Shown one piece after another: positions 14,361 to 15,738 of a stretch of DNA of 15,738 nt. This DNA comes from Oribacterium sp. UBA6992 (GTDB lineage Bacteria; Bacillota; Clostridia; Lachnospirales; Lachnospiraceae), in contig DJXY01000092.1 of NCBI GenBank assembly GCA_002449915.1, positions 1 to 15,738 of the forward strand. Direction: 5' to 3'. How positions within the stretch are numbered: position 1 is the first letter of the stretch; every line of letters begins with the position of its first letter. The notes under the pieces were generated by a model that saw only the letters and a program-made list of their open reading frames with translations, did no database searches and was not told where the DNA came from. A program made the translations under genes and the position numbers.

Positions 14361-15738
14361 TTACGCAGGGATAAAATGCATCTGAAAATCCGATAGTTCC
14401 AGAACATAAATGATTTTGGAATGATCAGGCAAGCCTGTCAGATACGAAACGCGTCCGCGAAGTCGTATCTGAGCAAGGGTAATCGGAAATTCCGTAATGT
14501 TTCCTGTTGAATGTAAACTTCTCATGGCATCTTTAAGAGCTGCGGTGATAGGTGCATCCTTCCTGAAAATTAATTTCGAGTTTTCCGTATAGATGTTCTC
14601 TTTAAGAAGATCCACCATTTCATCGTCAGCACGCAGAAGATAAAGCTCTCCAGATAATTCCAATACAGCTTTACAGTATAGCAACGGCATCTCTACTGTT
14701 AGACTAAGGCGCTGCATACTAATTGCGCTATGCAGACTCAGATCTGCAGCATGCTGGTAAACATAGTCAATATGCTCATTGGTAAGATTTCCGGCAAACG
14801 GACTTTTCAGCAGCTCATCGAGCGGTACGGGCCTGCTGTAATAAAATCCCTGTATATAGTTGATCCCCCACTGCCGTGCAAACCATAACTGATCCTGATT
14901 TTCAATTCCCTCCGCAATCATCATACTGCCCGTATCGTGGCTTAAGTCCACAATGCTTCGGATAATGATCTGTGTTCTTTTATTTGTGACATCAGCAAAG
15001 AAGGACTGATCCAGCTTCACTCCCTGCACCTGATAATTGTGGAAAGCAGAGAGCGATGACTCTCCTACTCCAAAATCATCCATCCACACCTTATATCCCC
15101 GGTTCTTGAGATCTGTCACTACCTGATGTAAAAGCTTTGTATTGGCAAAAGCGGATTCTGTAATTTCAAACTGTATTACATCCTTCGGTACCTGATATTT
15201 TTCGATAATCCGGTCGATCTCTTCCGGTATGTTGACAATCTCAAAGTCCGTCTGTGAGAGATTTACATTGACAAAAATTCCATCTCTAAAAAGCTCCCGG
15301 TGCTGATGCACATCCTGACATACCCTCTCCAGGAAATAAAGATCCAGTGCATAGGCTTCATTCATTTTTTCAAGATAGGGAATGTAGTCATTAGGAGAGA
15401 TTAGTCCCTTTTCCGGATCCATCCAGCGGCTCAGCGCCTCAAAGCCGCAGGTGGTTCCACTGAGGGAACCGACAATCGGCTGATAATATGGTACAAACTT
15501 CCCTGCTTCCAGTGCCTGATGGAATTTATGGTGGACAAAGCTCTCCTTCACTCTCTCTTCATGCATGGCTTCATCATAGATCAGGAGATATTTGTCGCTT
15601 TTTGTCACATCCCGCGCAAGATCTGAGGCATACTTGGCATTATACATGCCGGTAAGGAAATCCACCGGTGCATCCGCCGCATTATGATGATAGATCCCCG
15701 CGCGAAGCACAATCGCAAGCTGACTTTCCAGATCTGCA
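14361..15738 (-). CDS. GGDEF-EAL c-di-GMP phosphodiesterase, N-terminus cut by window edge
   Basis: The frame is open to the right edge, showing 458 residues. The first 55 or so (AIVLRAGIYHHNAADAPVD, LLIYDEAM) look like the tail of a GGDEF domain, so the full protein probably has GGDEF before EAL. The EAL domain (about 78-310 of the visible part) keeps FEAL (99-102), VNVNLSQTDF, the FEITES glutamate, MDDFGVG (219-225), VKLDQSF with its lysine, AEGIEN and QGFYYSRP, so it could be an active c-di-GMP phosphodiesterase. After EAL comes a C-terminal part of about 145 residues that I do not recognise; its alternating strands (SGELYLLRADDEMVDLL, KIIYVLELSDF) suggest a PAS-like fold. A GTG at 15710 is only an internal codon. 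The ABC operon promoter lies about 70 bases downstream of the stop. Confidence 0.88.
   Translation of the reverse strand, partial: ADLESQLAIVLRAGIYHHNAADAPVDFLTGMYNAKYASDLARDVTKSDKYLLIYDEAMHEERVKESFVHHKFHQALEAGKFVPYYQPIVGSLSGTTCGFEALSRWMDPEKGLISPNDYIPYLEKMNEAYALDLYFLERVCQDVHQHRELFRDGIFVNVNLSQTDFEIVNIPEEIDRIIEKYQVPKDVIQFEITESAFANTKLLHQVVTDLKNRGYKVWMDDFGVGESSLSAFHNYQVQGVKLDQSFFADVTNKRTQIIIRSIVDLSHDTGSMMIAEGIENQDQLWFARQWGINYIQGFYYSRPVPLDELLKSPFAGNLTNEHIDYVYQHAADLSLHSAISMQRLSLTVEMPLLYCKAVLELSGELYLLRADDEMVDLLKENIYTENSKLIFRKDAPITAALKDAMRSLHSTGNITEFPITLAQIRLRGRVSYLTGLPDHSKIIYVLELSDFQMHFIPA

Overview
The window looks like chromosomal DNA from an anaerobic, low-to-mid GC Bacillota, most likely class Clostridia and perhaps Lachnospiraceae. 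The reasons are a T-box leader in front of a threonyl-tRNA synthetase, AGGAGG-type ribosome sites before nearly every gene, a PepF-type oligoendopeptidase, and two large GGDEF/EAL proteins, one of them carrying cysteine-motif PAS modules. The family-level placement is inference. I see no insertion sequence, phage gene, CRISPR array, tRNA or rRNA.

Left part (1-5143): an aspartate ammonia-lyase gene (aspA) runs off the left edge on the minus strand. It is divergent from a small Lrp/AsnC regulator that shares its promoter region. A bidirectional terminator then separates the regulator from oligoendopeptidase F (pepF). Upstream of pepF, on the same strand and probably in the same transcript, is a CNNM/CorC-type membrane protein with CBS domains. 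Middle (5144-7374): thrS, coding for a threonyl-tRNA synthetase with no N-terminal TGS domain and with an insertion in the catalytic domain. It is preceded by a complete T-box riboswitch with an ACC (Thr) specifier and a clear promoter.

Right part (7376-15738): a 1005-residue cytosolic c-di-GMP protein (Cys-PAS, degenerate GGDEF, EAL, Cys-PAS, PAS, coiled coil, GGDEF) converges on a four-gene ABC transporter operon (permease, permease, ATPase, lipoprotein receptor). Another EAL protein, cut by the right edge, lies upstream of the operon on the same strand.

The most interesting element is the 400-base leader of the ABC operon. A sigma-A-like promoter is followed by an unlisted 31-codon ORF with an ideal Shine-Dalgarno site. 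The ORF contains seven consecutive cysteine codons plus one more just before its stop. Thirty bases after that stop comes a strong intrinsic terminator, and the tail of the ORF can pair with the terminator to form an antiterminator. This is the layout of a ribosome-mediated cysteine attenuator. Independently, the receptor protein closely resembles the Campylobacter cysteine-binding protein CjaA as I remember it. The two lines together point to a cysteine/cystine importer induced by cysteine starvation. A second layer of control may act at an inverted repeat just downstream of the promoter.
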